Below are positions 8,405 through 16,645 of a DNA stretch of 64,000 bases, in pieces. The position numbers were made by a program, and so were the translations under genes. Origin of the DNA: CATQHL01 sp965242895. GTDB lineage: Bacteria > Actinomycetota > Acidimicrobiia > Acidimicrobiales > CATQHL01. Numbering within the stretch: position 1 is the first letter of the stretch; the number at the start of each line of letters is the position of its first letter. The stretch covers positions 1,178,001-1,242,000 of the forward strand of contig OZ251507.1 of assembly GCA_965242895.1 (NCBI GenBank), read 5' to 3'. Below the pieces are notes generated by a model that searched no databases, had not been told where the DNA came from, and saw only the letters and a program-made list of their open reading frames with translations.

Positions 8405-8501
8405 CGCTCGCCCCCGGACTGACCGCCTCTGGACTGCTTACCCCTGAACTGACCGCCTCGAGCAGGCTGTGATATGGAACGGACACGATCTACCTCAGAT
8501 G

Positions 8502-8597
8502 AGGAACTCTCAAGCTAGGATTTGCGCCGGGGTAAGTCCGGTCTCCACACATGAATATGACCTCTGAAAGACACCTGCCGACGAAAGGTGAAGCCAA
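8502..8597 (+). promoter_or_regulatory. Possible structured leader before the DoxX gene
   Basis: Three short hairpins can be drawn in the leader: CCTC-AGAT-GAGG (about 8503-8514), GCCGG-GGTAAGT-CCGGT (8526-8542) and CACCT-N9-AGGTG (8572-8590). The last would sequester the ribosome site AAGGTGAAG that precedes the ATG at 8598. No known riboswitch class was recognised. Confidence 0.3.
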
Positions 8598-9218
8598 ATG
8601 ATGATTGATCAAGTCGACCCGCATGTTCATACTGCTCTCCTCATACTTCGTATTGTTCTAGCCACCACGATCATCATTCACGGCTGGTCCAAGTTCTGGA
8701 GCCCAGGGGGGATCAAAGGAACTGCCAGATGGTTCGAGGAAATAGGCATACGACCTGGCCTCTTTCACGCTCGGCTTGCTGGAACTTCCGAGATTGTATT
8801 TGGTTACCTCCTGGCATTCGGCCTCTTCAGCAGCTTTGCGTCAACAGGAATCGTGGCTCTGATGGTGGTTGCATGCTGGGTTGCTCACCGCGGCAAAGGG
8901 TTCTTGATAGTCCAAGACGGCTGGGAATACACGGCGATCATTGCGACAGTCGTCACAACTCTCAGCATGCTCGGCCCTGGCAGAAACTCCCTTGACTATG
9001 CGATAGGAATCCACGAGATATTTGACGGTTGGTACGGCCTTCTTATATCGGCAGGCGGCGGAATAATCGTCGGCAGCGCGACGCTTGCCGCTTTCTACAG
9101 ACCTTCGCCAGCCAAGGGAGCCGCTGCGACGGGCGGACAAGACGACGGAGAACTCTCGACTGAAACCGAGACTGCAGCTGCAAAGGAGCGCAACGGCGAA
9201 AAAAGCGCTGCGGACTAG
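8598..9218 (+). CDS. DoxX family membrane protein
   Basis: A 206-residue protein with four membrane segments in the DoxX arrangement: LLILRIVLATTIIIHGWSK at the start, an LAGTSEIVFGYLLAFGL helix, a central ALMVVACWVAH helix and a last helix near residues 150-170. The HGWSKF motif and the Gly-rich second helix are typical. The final 40 residues are hydrophilic. DoxX proteins act in redox-linked or thiol stress processes at the membrane, but the activity of this subgroup is unknown. The start has two adjacent ATG codons with AAAGGTGAAG upstream. It stands alone between the thiolase-like gene, which diverges from it, and a DMT transporter. Confidence 0.85.
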   Translation: MMIDQVDPHVHTALLILRIVLATTIIIHGWSKFWSPGGIKGTARWFEEIGIRPGLFHARLAGTSEIVFGYLLAFGLFSSFASTGIVALMVVACWVAHRGKGFLIVQDGWEYTAIIATVVTTLSMLGPGRNSLDYAIGIHEIFDGWYGLLISAGGGIIVGSATLAAFYRPSPAKGAAATGGQDDGELSTETETAAAKERNGEKSAAD

Positions 9219-9316
9219 GTAAGCAGCAGGAAGCCTGACGACCTCTGCGCCGCCGAGCGGCCGCCGACTTCAACCACCCCCTTGCACTCCCCAACCCCGA
9301 CGTCGCTCCGTTCGTG

Positions 9317-9344
9317 CACAGCCGCTAAGTTCACAGCCGCTAAG
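9317..9344. repeat. 15-bp tandem duplication
   Basis: CACAGCCGCTAAGTT is followed directly by CACAGCCGCTAAG in the gap between doxX and the first DMT transporter. It is a small local duplication without an evident role. The rest of this 206-base gap shows no other feature. Confidence 0.6.
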
Positions 9345-9424
9345 AACGTCGAAACAGCGATGTCCGACACTCTCCAACTTTCACGGTGTGATTTGACCCC
9401 ATCACAGAATTCCTTAACCGCAAC

Positions 9425-10333
9425 GTGGCGATAATCCTCGCCCTGTGCGTTTCCGCCTCCTTCGGGAGCGGGGATTTCTTAAGCGGACTGGCCGGGCGGC
9501 GTACTACCACTCCGCTGGTGGTCTCCGTCTCGCAGTTGTTCGGACTGCTGGGCGTCGGAATTTACCTGGCAGCCACCGACAGGAGCATCGCCGGGGGACG
9601 CGACCTCCTGCTGGGCGTCCTCGCTGGGGCAACCCTGGCCGTCGGAATCTCCGGCTTGGTGCGAGGGCTCTCCATCGGACGCATGTCGGTGGTGGCGCCG
9701 ACAGCGGCAGCCACGGGCGCCTGCGTCGGCGTCTTCTACGGACTAATCACGGGCGAACGGCCTGTCTGGTATGCGTTGCTAGGCGTAGTTCTGGCAATCC
9801 TCGCGGTCGTGATGATCGCCAAGGTGGCCGAGACGGAAGACCGCCAGGCGCCCCCAAAACGTCTCGCACGCAACGAAGTGGCAGGGCGCGCCCGCGAAGT
9901 GGGATTGGGTGCTCTTGCAGGGACTTTTCTGGGGTTGACGCAGGTCTTCTTTTCCGAGACCAGCGCCGACAGCGGTCTATGGCCGATCGCCGCTACCCGC
10001 CTCACGACCGGGATTCTCATCGGAATCGTGGTGCTGGGGGGAATCCGAAAAACGATGCCCTCAGACCCAGGAAGAACAGGATGGGCGCTCATACTCGGAT
10101 ACGGACTGCTTGACGCCCTTGGGGCTTGCTTGTTCATCGAAGCCCTGCGACGCGGGTTCGTCAGCCTCGTGGCTCCAGTTGTCTCTCTCTACCCGGCGAC
10201 GACGATTCTCCTCGCACGAGTGATCCTGAAAGAACGAATGAACTCAGGCCAAATCGTGGGGCTGGTGCTAGCGGCAGCGGGAATCCTGCTCATAGCCCTG
10301 GGGTCGGGAACTGAAGCTGCAGCAGCGGGCTGA
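9425..10333 (+). CDS. DMT/EamA-type transporter, copy 1
   Basis: A 302-residue protein with about ten membrane helices in two EamA halves. The start GTG at 9425 gives AIILALCVSASFGSGDF, the typical first helix of this subgroup; an RGLSIGRMSVVAPTAA segment follows helix three, and the second half has EALRRGFVSLVAPVVSLYP. The family exports or imports small metabolites; the substrate cannot be read from sequence. A paralogue lies at 11345-12355 on the same strand, on the other side of the crcB pair, and both share the phrases GL.lGRM.VVAP and EAL..GF.S.V.P. This placement suggests a duplication with the crcB genes between. Confidence 0.85.
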   Translation: MAIILALCVSASFGSGDFLSGLAGRRTTTPLVVSVSQLFGLLGVGIYLAATDRSIAGGRDLLLGVLAGATLAVGISGLVRGLSIGRMSVVAPTAAATGACVGVFYGLITGERPVWYALLGVVLAILAVVMIAKVAETEDRQAPPKRLARNEVAGRAREVGLGALAGTFLGLTQVFFSETSADSGLWPIAATRLTTGILIGIVVLGGIRKTMPSDPGRTGWALILGYGLLDALGACLFIEALRRGFVSLVAPVVSLYPATTILLARVILKERMNSGQIVGLVLAAAGILLIALGSGTEAAAAG

Positions 10334-10388
10334 GCGAGGGGACTGAGACAGCGGCTGAGCGGGCTGAAAGAGGAGCGGGGACAAATAT

Positions 10389-10736
10389 TCAAACAGCTGC
10401 AGCGGTCACCAGTCCGGCGTAAGCAGCAGCCGCCCCAGCCGACAGGGTGAGGATCGCGTAGAGAACCGAGTAGCCGGCGTTGCGTCGCCAAAGGATGATC
10501 GTCTCCAGCGAGAGCGTCGAAAAAGTCGTGAGCGACCCAAGAACACCGACTCCGACGACCACGAAGACGGCGGCGTTCGAATTCGCCAGCAGCCCCATCG
10601 CAAATGAGCCAAGGACATTCACGGCGAACGTGCCAACTGGAAACGACGACCGATTCCAAGCACTAGCAAGCTTCCATCGCACGAAGGTGCCCCCGACAGC
10701 CCCAGCAACGAAAGCGGCGGCGAGCGCAGCCGTCAT
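10389..10736 (-). CDS. crcB: Fluoride channel CrcB/Fluc, second gene of pair
   Basis: About 115 residues from the ATG at 10736 (frame opens 36 codons earlier, inside the end of the other crcB gene, where similarity is lost). Four helices with the Fluc signatures GGTFVRWKL, NVLGSFAMGLLA and GVLGSLTTFSTLSLE. Fluc channels are dual-topology dimers that expel fluoride; in actinobacteria and firmicutes two adjacent genes often encode a heterodimer. This is the downstream member, 37 bases after the stop of its partner. No fluoride riboswitch was recognised before the pair. Confidence 0.9.
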   Translation of the reverse strand: MTAALAAAFVAGAVGGTFVRWKLASAWNRSSFPVGTFAVNVLGSFAMGLLANSNAAVFVVVGVGVLGSLTTFSTLSLETIILWRRNAGYSVLYAILTLSAGAAAAYAGLVTAAAV

Positions 10737-10773
10737 CGCTCGCACTCTTTCCGACGGCGAGAGGGGGGCGAAC

Positions 10774-11220
10774 TCACTCGGCGACCCTCGATGCTTGCCT
10801 GCCAAGCATGCCGCGGCGCAGTCGATATCCGAGGAACGCTGCAAGGAGCGCCAGCGACATCGAGGCGTAGCCGTATAGAACGCCCCAAATAGCCTGACCA
10901 GATGCTAGGTATTCGGCGACTACGAGCGCAAACGCGGAAAAAGTCGTAAAACTGCCGCAAAAACCCGCCGAGGCGGCAACGAGAAACCGGTGACGGCGGG
11001 AATCGGGCGCCGCAGGATTACCCATCTCAGCAGACAGCCAACCGAGTAAGGCGCTTCCGACGACGTTGACTAAGAGCGTGCTGAACTGCGCGGCAGTCGA
11101 AGGGCCAGGGAGCAAATCAATCTCTTCGGAGAACATGCCGAAAGCAAAACCGATCAATAGGCGCAACGAAGCGCCAAGAACTCCGCCGACAGCGATTGCG
11201 AAGATAGTCCTGCGTTCCAC
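10774..11220 (-). CDS. crcB: Fluoride channel CrcB/Fluc, first gene of pair
   Basis: A 148-residue Fluc subunit starting at GTG 11220, with AAAGGGAG just upstream. It shows GGVLGASLRLL in helix one, LLVNVVGSALLGWL in helix two and the pore motif GFCGSFTTFSAF, where the two pore phenylalanines are present. It is longer than its partner, owing to a loop after helix one and a basic C-terminal tail. The two subunits probably form one heterodimeric channel exporting F-. Confidence 0.92.
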   Translation of the reverse strand: MERRTIFAIAVGGVLGASLRLLIGFAFGMFSEEIDLLPGPSTAAQFSTLLVNVVGSALLGWLSAEMGNPAAPDSRRHRFLVAASAGFCGSFTTFSAFALVVAEYLASGQAIWGVLYGYASMSLALLAAFLGYRLRRGMLGRQASRVAE

Positions 11221-11344
11221 GACTCCCTTTCATGACCGATGCTAGAGACTCGAGAAGATGAAGTCGGCAACAACGGCAGCGCGGGCAGAGGCGAGCCGCT
11301 GTCGCCTCAAGACCTAAGTCTGAGCAAAAGACTAGGTTAGCCGC

Positions 11345-12355
11345 ATGGATATTCTCCTCGGCCTTCTCGTGGCGGCAAGTCTTGGGACGGCTGACTTTTT
11401 TGGGGGGGCTGCAGGACGAAAGGTAGGTCCGCTAAAAGCCATCACCGCTGCTCAGTTCACCGGTCTGGTAATGCTCGGCGTCTACCTCCTAGCTGCCTGG
11501 GAACCCATTGGAGGCGCCAGAGAAGTCGCCTTAGGGTCGCTGGCGGGAGTGGCCATCACGAGCGGGACGGGCTTCCTCTACCGAGGGCTCGCACTAGGGC
11601 GCATGACGGTGGTGGCCCCTGTGACTGCCTCGGTCGTCTCGATCTTCACGGTCGTTCTTGGCCTAGGGCGCGGCGAACGCCCCTCTGCCGTGTCTTTGAG
11701 CGGAGCAATCCTGGCCATCGCGGCGACCATCGTCGTCTCACGCACGGGCGACAAGCAGGGCGGCAGAGAAGCGGGACAGCTCAAACCGAGCGGGGAAATC
11801 ATTACCTCGGCCCTCGCCGGATGCTCCTTTGGAGTTTTTCAAACCCTGCTCGACGAGATAGGCGGAGATGAAGGCTGGGGGCCTGTGTTCATGGTCCGAG
11901 TCGTGGCCAGCGGTCTGCTCGGCGCAGCCGTACTTGTGCTCGTCCTCCGCGCTCGCAAGCGCCGGATTTCGACAGGGTTGGGCGAGGGTGCTGAAGCCGA
12001 GGGTGTCGAAGGAAGGGAATTATCCCCAGACTCCGACAAAGACGGCATCGCGCAGCATCGCTCCGACGCAGCAGCCGCCGAGTCAGACCACAGACAAGAA
12101 CGGACGATGCTGAAACAGAGAATGAAGGATTTTTTGCCGGCAGCCATCGCCGGAGCGCTCCTGCTGACAGCCCACATCATGCTGATAGAAGCACTGGCGG
12201 CGGGGTTCCTCTCAATCGTGGGGCCGCTCACGTCGCTCACCCCCGCTTTCACAGCCATAGGAGCTTGGCTGTTCCTCAAAGACCACATGGGGAAGATGCA
12301 GTGGGCGGGCCTGGCAATTGCCCTAGCTGGAGTGCTGATGGTGGCGATCGGATGA
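11345..12355 (+). CDS. DMT/EamA-type transporter, copy 2
   Basis: A 336-residue paralogue of the transporter at 9425-10333: ten predicted helices, start DILLGLLVAASLGTADFFGG, RGLALGRMTVVAPVTAS after the third helix and EALAAGFLSIVGPLTSLTP in the second half. It differs by a hydrophilic insertion of about 50 residues (about 205-255, rich in Glu, Asp, Ser and Arg) between the two halves. Start is an ATG. Substrate is unknown. The crcB pair lies upstream on the opposite strand. Confidence 0.85.
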   Translation: MDILLGLLVAASLGTADFFGGAAGRKVGPLKAITAAQFTGLVMLGVYLLAAWEPIGGAREVALGSLAGVAITSGTGFLYRGLALGRMTVVAPVTASVVSIFTVVLGLGRGERPSAVSLSGAILAIAATIVVSRTGDKQGGREAGQLKPSGEIITSALAGCSFGVFQTLLDEIGGDEGWGPVFMVRVVASGLLGAAVLVLVLRARKRRISTGLGEGAEAEGVEGRELSPDSDKDGIAQHRSDAAAAESDHRQERTMLKQRMKDFLPAAIAGALLLTAHIMLIEALAAGFLSIVGPLTSLTPAFTAIGAWLFLKDHMGKMQWAGLAIALAGVLMVAIG

Positions 12356-12530
12356 TCAGCGAGGAGTTCGGAATCCCCGCGCTTCCTGGGCCGGCTGCTC
12401 TGCCTTCGCCGTCCTCGCTGGCTTCGTTGCCCACTCTGCCTTGGCCGGCTGCGCCGGCCCGTTCCTTGACTTCCATGTGGGTGGTTCAGAAAGGTCATCC
12501 GGTGCGGGACGAGACAAGGGGCGCAGCGCC

Positions 12531-13646
12531 GTGAAGTTACCGGTCATGCCGCCGATTGCCCCCATGTTGGGCAAGGCGGTGGATTCGCTTCCTGCGGCAG
12601 AGGTTGGCGACTTCTGGTTCGAACCAAAGTGGGACGGCTACCGAACGTTAATCTTTCGAGACCGGAGCGAACTGGAGATATACAGCCGCAACGAACGTCC
12701 TCTGACTCGGTATTTCCCCGAACTCTGGGGAGCTTTGAGGGCAAGACTGCCAGACAGGTGCGTACTTGACGGCGAGTTGGTCGTGCCTGCCAAAGACGGA
12801 AAGCGACTTGACTTCGACGCCTTGAGCGCCCGCATCCACCCGGCGTCATCCCGCATCGACCGACTATCCGTCGAGACGCCCGCCCGCTTTGCGGCGTTCG
12901 ACATTCTCTCTTTAGGCGACCGTGATCTGCGAAGTCAAACGTTTTATGAGCGACGCAGCATCCTCACAGAAATCGGTGCGGGTTTTCGCTCGCCGGTTCA
13001 CCTGACGCCCTCTACCACCAACCGCAAGCTGGCGTCAGACTGGTTCAACAGATTCGAGGGGGCGGGATTGGACGGCATAATCATCAAGCCTGCGGATGGC
13101 TGTTATCTTCCCGGGGCGCGAGCTCAGTTCAAGCTCAAGCATCAAAAGACTGCCGAAGTCGTGGCTGCCGGATACCGGGAACACAAGAACGGAGACGGAC
13201 CGGCCTCGCTTCTGCTGGGTCTCTACGACGACAACGGCTTGCTCAACTACGTCGGTGCTGCCGGAGGCTTCAAAGCAGCTGTAAGAAGCGAATTGGCGAA
13301 TTTTCTGGAACCGTTCCGCCTGGGCCGCCTAGACCCCCTAGAACGCCGCAGCGACGAGGGCGAGCACCCCTGGCTGAAGGAGACCGACGCCGAAACCCCC
13401 CAGCGCAGACCTGGGGCGCCCAATCGCTGGCGAGGGACCAAGGGCGGCGCCGACTGGGTGCCGATCTGGGGGGCGCCCGTGGCGGAAGTGACGTACGACG
13501 CAATTACCGCCGGGCGCTTCCGCCACGTGTCCCGCCTGCTGCGTTGGCGCAGAGACCGTTCACCGGAAAGCTGCACCTACGGACAACTCGAACAGGTACC
13601 TCCGGTGGAATTGGCAGAAATCTTCCAGGACGCCTTTGCCAGCTAA
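12531..13646 (+). CDS. ligC: ATP-dependent DNA ligase, LigC-like
   Basis: About 371 residues. The active-site lysine is in EPKWDGYRTL; further nucleotidyltransferase motifs are LDGELVVP, AAFDILSL, EGAGLDGIIIKP and QFKLKHQKTAEVVA. An OB-fold domain follows (about 220-350). Length and lack of extra nuclease or polymerase domains match mycobacterial LigC, a back-up ligase acting in repair. The reading frame opens earlier, but GTG at 12531 (AAGGGG ten bases upstream) or ATG at 12546 are the credible starts. It converges with a LigD-polymerase-like gene, the same pairing as LigC1 and PrimPol-C in mycobacteria. Confidence 0.9.
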   Translation: MKLPVMPPIAPMLGKAVDSLPAAEVGDFWFEPKWDGYRTLIFRDRSELEIYSRNERPLTRYFPELWGALRARLPDRCVLDGELVVPAKDGKRLDFDALSARIHPASSRIDRLSVETPARFAAFDILSLGDRDLRSQTFYERRSILTEIGAGFRSPVHLTPSTTNRKLASDWFNRFEGAGLDGIIIKPADGCYLPGARAQFKLKHQKTAEVVAAGYREHKNGDGPASLLLGLYDDNGLLNYVGAAGGFKAAVRSELANFLEPFRLGRLDPLERRSDEGEHPWLKETDAETPQRRPGAPNRWRGTKGGADWVPIWGAPVAEVTYDAITAGRFRHVSRLLRWRRDRSPESCTYGQLEQVPPVELAEIFQDAFAS

Positions 13647-13768
13647 ACAACTTTCTGGTCGTCCTGGTCAACTATTGAACAGCACCAACAGCACCACCAG
13701 ACGGAACGCACCCCCACCCCCGAGTGCGCAAACAACCTTCCGGGCGCCCTGGTCAACTATTGAACAGC
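13645..13768. repeat. 39-bp near-direct repeat between ligC and primase gene
   Basis: Copies at 13645-13683 and 13730-13768 differ at four positions and share CTGGTCAACTATTGAACAGC without mismatch. The first copy begins at the stop codon region of ligC. The two are 85 bases apart in a convergent intergenic gap of 168 bases. Origin may be a local duplication; no terminator was recognised. Confidence 0.75.
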
Positions 13769-13814
13769 GGCGTGGAGTCTTGCGGTTCAAGGCACCCTGT
13801 TGTTCACGACTTGT

Positions 13815-14786
13815 TCACGACGGCTTGGAGAAATATGGCGGCCAGGGTGCGTCGCCCAGCCCTTCTTCCTGGTCGCGCTGAGCCAACTCCAATAAAGGCT
13901 CCAAGCTGTAAGAACGATCATCCATCGCGGTTTCCAAGTCGCCGACAGACGCCCAGCGTTGCGGGAACGAAGCCAGCGTGAAGTCTCGAGGGTAGACGTC
14001 GGGAACCTCCTCCCAATGAAGCGGCGTCGACACCAAGGCGTGGGCGCTAGGGCGCACAGAATAGGCGGAGGCGAGCGTGCGGTCGGGGGCGTTTTGGTTG
14101 TAGTCGACAAAGACCCGCTTTCCTCGGTTCTTCTTTTGCCATTCGGTGGTTATGAGTTCCGGAGCCGCACGCTCGGCTTGGCGGGCTAGCGCCAGGGCAG
14201 CCCGGCGAAGGGCGGCGAAGTCGTGCCTTGGCAGAATTCGCACGATTATGTGAATACCGCGACCGCCGGAAGTCTTGGGCCAGCCTTCTAGACCGTGGCC
14301 TAGAAGCAGATTCCTAATCAAAAGGGCCGCTTCCCTCACCGAGTCAAAATCCACGCCCGGCGATGGATCCAGATCTATTCGCAGTTCGTCCGGACAGCGA
14401 GGCTCGAACCGGCGCACCGCCCACGGGTGCAGCTCTAAGCAGCCGAGGTTCACTGCCCAAATCAGGTGGGCCGCATCCACCGGACAGAGTTCGGTGGCCG
14501 TGCGCCCCGACGGAAAGACCACCAGCATGGTCTGAAGCCACTCGGGGCGGGATTCGGGTACGCGCTTTTGGAAAAAGCTTTTCCCTTCAGCGCCGTGGGG
14601 GAAACGGTGCAGCACAGTAGGACGGCACCACACCCCGCGGAGCGCGCCAGGCGCAACGGCTAGATAGTGCTGAACGAGGTCTAGCTTGGTCTCGCCGCGA
14701 GCGGAGAAGTAAACCTTCCCTGGGCTAGAGATACGGACGGAGCGGCCGTCGACTTCGATATTGGTGTAGTCGGCAGCCACGTTCAA
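13815..14786 (-). CDS. Stand-alone LigD-type polymerase/primase (PrimPol-C-like)
   Basis: A 323-residue archaeo-eukaryotic primase-type polymerase as in the polymerase domain of LigD. Visible motifs: SSPGKVYF at the start, KSFFQKRVP, the metal-binding RIDLDPSPG (Asp-X-Asp), the SGGRGIHI substrate loop and the late VDYNQNAPDRTLASAYSVR. No ligase or phosphoesterase domain is fused, so this is the separate type found next to ligC in mycobacteria, where it fills short gaps in DNA repair. It is convergent with the ligase gene. ATG at 14786 fits the family start (IEVDGRSVRISSP). Confidence 0.9.
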   Translation of the reverse strand: MNVAADYTNIEVDGRSVRISSPGKVYFSARGETKLDLVQHYLAVAPGALRGVWCRPTVLHRFPHGAEGKSFFQKRVPESRPEWLQTMLVVFPSGRTATELCPVDAAHLIWAVNLGCLELHPWAVRRFEPRCPDELRIDLDPSPGVDFDSVREAALLIRNLLLGHGLEGWPKTSGGRGIHIIVRILPRHDFAALRRAALALARQAERAAPELITTEWQKKNRGKRVFVDYNQNAPDRTLASAYSVRPSAHALVSTPLHWEEVPDVYPRDFTLASFPQRWASVGDLETAMDDRSYSLEPLLELAQRDQEEGLGDAPWPPYFSKPS

Positions 14787-14933
14787 CTTCCGACGCTCAA
14801 ACAGGCAGCCGTGTCTCGGCTTCGCACTTGGGACATGTTCTCGGACGCTTCAGGTCCGGGAAAGGAAGCCATTGCGGGCATCAACCGCAGAATACCAAAA
14901 CAGCAAAGAGGCAATAAAACGACTGAGAGAAGC

Positions 14934-15035
14934 CTGCCTCATCCTCAGAAATGAGGGCAGTATCTTTGTTTACGACATTCCGAAGCCAAACTAGTCAACC
15001 TGATTGTTAAAGAAATGTATATACCACTCTTTAAC
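14934..15035. other. Two inverted repeats in the gap between primase and exonuclease genes
   Basis: The 267-base gap holds a hairpin CTGCCTCAT...ATGAGGGCAG (14934-14960, one bulge) followed by a weak T-rich stretch, and a pair of inverted GTTAAAG/CTTTAAC heptamers (about 15005-15035) extending to a looser 12-mer match. The first could be a terminator for the upstream exonuclease gene read on the minus strand, the second an operator. Neither is certain. Confidence 0.35.
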
Positions 15036-15053
15036 AGCATGCCTGCGAGGAAA

Positions 15054-15947
15054 TCAGGAGTCTCCTGACACAAGCGCTGACGCCCGGGTGAAGAGCCGGT
15101 CGGCGTCGCAGCGGGTGCATGTCTCGGCGAAGTTCGGTCGAGGGCCGCGCCACGCCAGAGCGTCTACGCCCTCAGGGCCGTCCAACACTCCTTCCACGTT
15201 GCTGATGAGTGTGGCCAGCCGTCGATAAAGGGCGGCTTCTTCCCTGCCGGCTTCTAGGTTCTTGGACAATTTCGGAGCGCCCCTCACAGCCGCGTCCCAA
15301 CGTCCGGGCGCCGTCGGGATGTTATCGATGTTTCCGTATCTAGCTAGAACCGCCGACGCTGACTTGGTTCCCCAACCTGGCAAGCCAGGGAAACCGTCAG
15401 CTGAATCTCCCACTAAAGCCAAGTAGTCGGGAATCGATTCTGGCGGAACGCCGAAGCGCTCAATCACTCCATCACGATCGAATATGCGTCCCTTGCGTAA
15501 GTCGAACTGCACCACTCGTCCGTCGGCGCTGACGCACTGCGCCAAGTCCTTGTCGGGGGTGCAGATCATCACCCTGTCCACATCGGGATCTGCCGCTGCT
15601 CGAGCAGCGGCCGTGGCGAGAGCGTCGTCGGCTTCGAAATCGATCATGGGCCAAACACAAAAGCCAGCTTCCCAAGCAAGCGTCTCCACAATAGAAAACT
15701 GTTCGAACAACTCCGGCGGAGTCTCTTCTCCCGACTTATAACCCTCATAAAGTTCATTGCGAAAAGATGGGATGACATGATCAGTGGCCATCCCCAGGTG
15801 GGTTGCGCCTTCTTCCACCAACCTCAGCAATCCGCCTACTACCGCCCGCGCTGCGGCAACCTCCTCCCCGGCGGCGGTGCGATGCGAGGGTCGTGCAAAA
15901 AACTGCCTGAACAATTCATAGGTGCCATCGATCAGATGAACGATCAT
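15054..15947 (-). CDS. 5'-3' exonuclease / flap endonuclease-like protein
   Basis: A 297-residue homologue of the 5' nuclease domain of DNA polymerase I, not fused to a polymerase. Acidic metal ligands appear in LIDGTYELF, DFEADDALA and CTPDKDLAQ, and the helix-hairpin-helix region reads LVGDSADGFPGLPGWGTKSA. Such stand-alone nucleases are common in actinobacteria and remove RNA primers or flaps. The neighbourhood of ligase and primase-polymerase genes fits DNA repair. ATG at 15947 directly starts the first strand (MIVHLIDGT). Confidence 0.88.
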   Translation of the reverse strand: MIVHLIDGTYELFRQFFARPSHRTAAGEEVAAARAVVGGLLRLVEEGATHLGMATDHVIPSFRNELYEGYKSGEETPPELFEQFSIVETLAWEAGFCVWPMIDFEADDALATAAARAAADPDVDRVMICTPDKDLAQCVSADGRVVQFDLRKGRIFDRDGVIERFGVPPESIPDYLALVGDSADGFPGLPGWGTKSASAVLARYGNIDNIPTAPGRWDAAVRGAPKLSKNLEAGREEAALYRRLATLISNVEGVLDGPEGVDALAWRGPRPNFAETCTRCDADRLFTRASALVSGDS

Positions 15948-16056
15948 GAGCGCTCTCTCTCACCGCTCAACAAGGTCGGTATCCGCTCAAAGTGCCGCTG
16001 AAAATTCCAGCTGCAAGCATCACGAGCACTTCTAGGCAGTGTTCGCAGAGTTGTCA

Positions 16057-16458
16057 TTACACCTGAACCAGTTCGACCAGAGTGCCGAGATTCCCCTTGG
16101 GATGGACGAAGGCCACGGTCGTGCCCCGCGATCCACGGCGCGGCGTCGAATCAATGGGCTTGGCGCCAGCGGAAACCATCGCAGCTAGGGCGGCGGCGCA
16201 GTCATCAACTCGGTAGCCGACATGGTGAAGCCCTTCACCGCGGCGCTCGATGAACTTCGCTATCGGAGAATCCGGGGAGGTGGCTGCCGTGAGTTGTATG
16301 TAGGAATCGGCCACCTTGATCAGCGCTTCTTCTACAAGGTCGGAAGCCACCACCTCGCGGTGCGCTACCGAAGCATCGAATGCTCTCTTGTAGTAGTCCA
16401 CGGCCGCGTCCAAGTCGCACACGGCAATAGCGATGTGATCGATTTCTGTCAACAGCAT
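16057..16458 (-). CDS. mce: Methylmalonyl-CoA epimerase
   Basis: 133 residues, the usual length. The ATG at 16458 begins MLLTEIDHIAIAVCDLD; the open frame upstream is not homologous. The two beta-alpha-beta-beta-beta modules of the glyoxalase fold carry the metal ligands: His in IDHIAIAV, GLHHVGYRV, and the final Glu in GTLVELVQ. It interconverts the (R) and (S) forms of methylmalonyl-CoA during propionyl-CoA metabolism. Mutase and carboxylase genes are not in the window. It diverges from a thiolase gene 187 bases away, hinting at shared regulation of acyl-CoA metabolism. Confidence 0.92.
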   Translation of the reverse strand: MLLTEIDHIAIAVCDLDAAVDYYKRAFDASVAHREVVASDLVEEALIKVADSYIQLTAATSPDSPIAKFIERRGEGLHHVGYRVDDCAAALAAMVSAGAKPIDSTPRRGSRGTTVAFVHPKGNLGTLVELVQV

Positions 16459-16645
16459 GCTCCGATTCTTACCGCTGATGACGCTCTGGCACGCTCCTGT
16501 CGCCTGACTACGGCGGCGTAACAAGCGCCGCTCCATTACAGACAGCCGAACAGCAGCGCAGCGCACTTCGGTCGCTGCAGCCTCTGAGGGGGAGGTCCGG
16601 TAGCCTGTATCAGTAGCACACGATCGGAAACTCAAGGGGCTTAAT

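Noticed and set aside
11221..11344. Fluoride riboswitch before crcB
   Set aside because: The conserved crcB-motif core could not be found on the minus strand of this gap.
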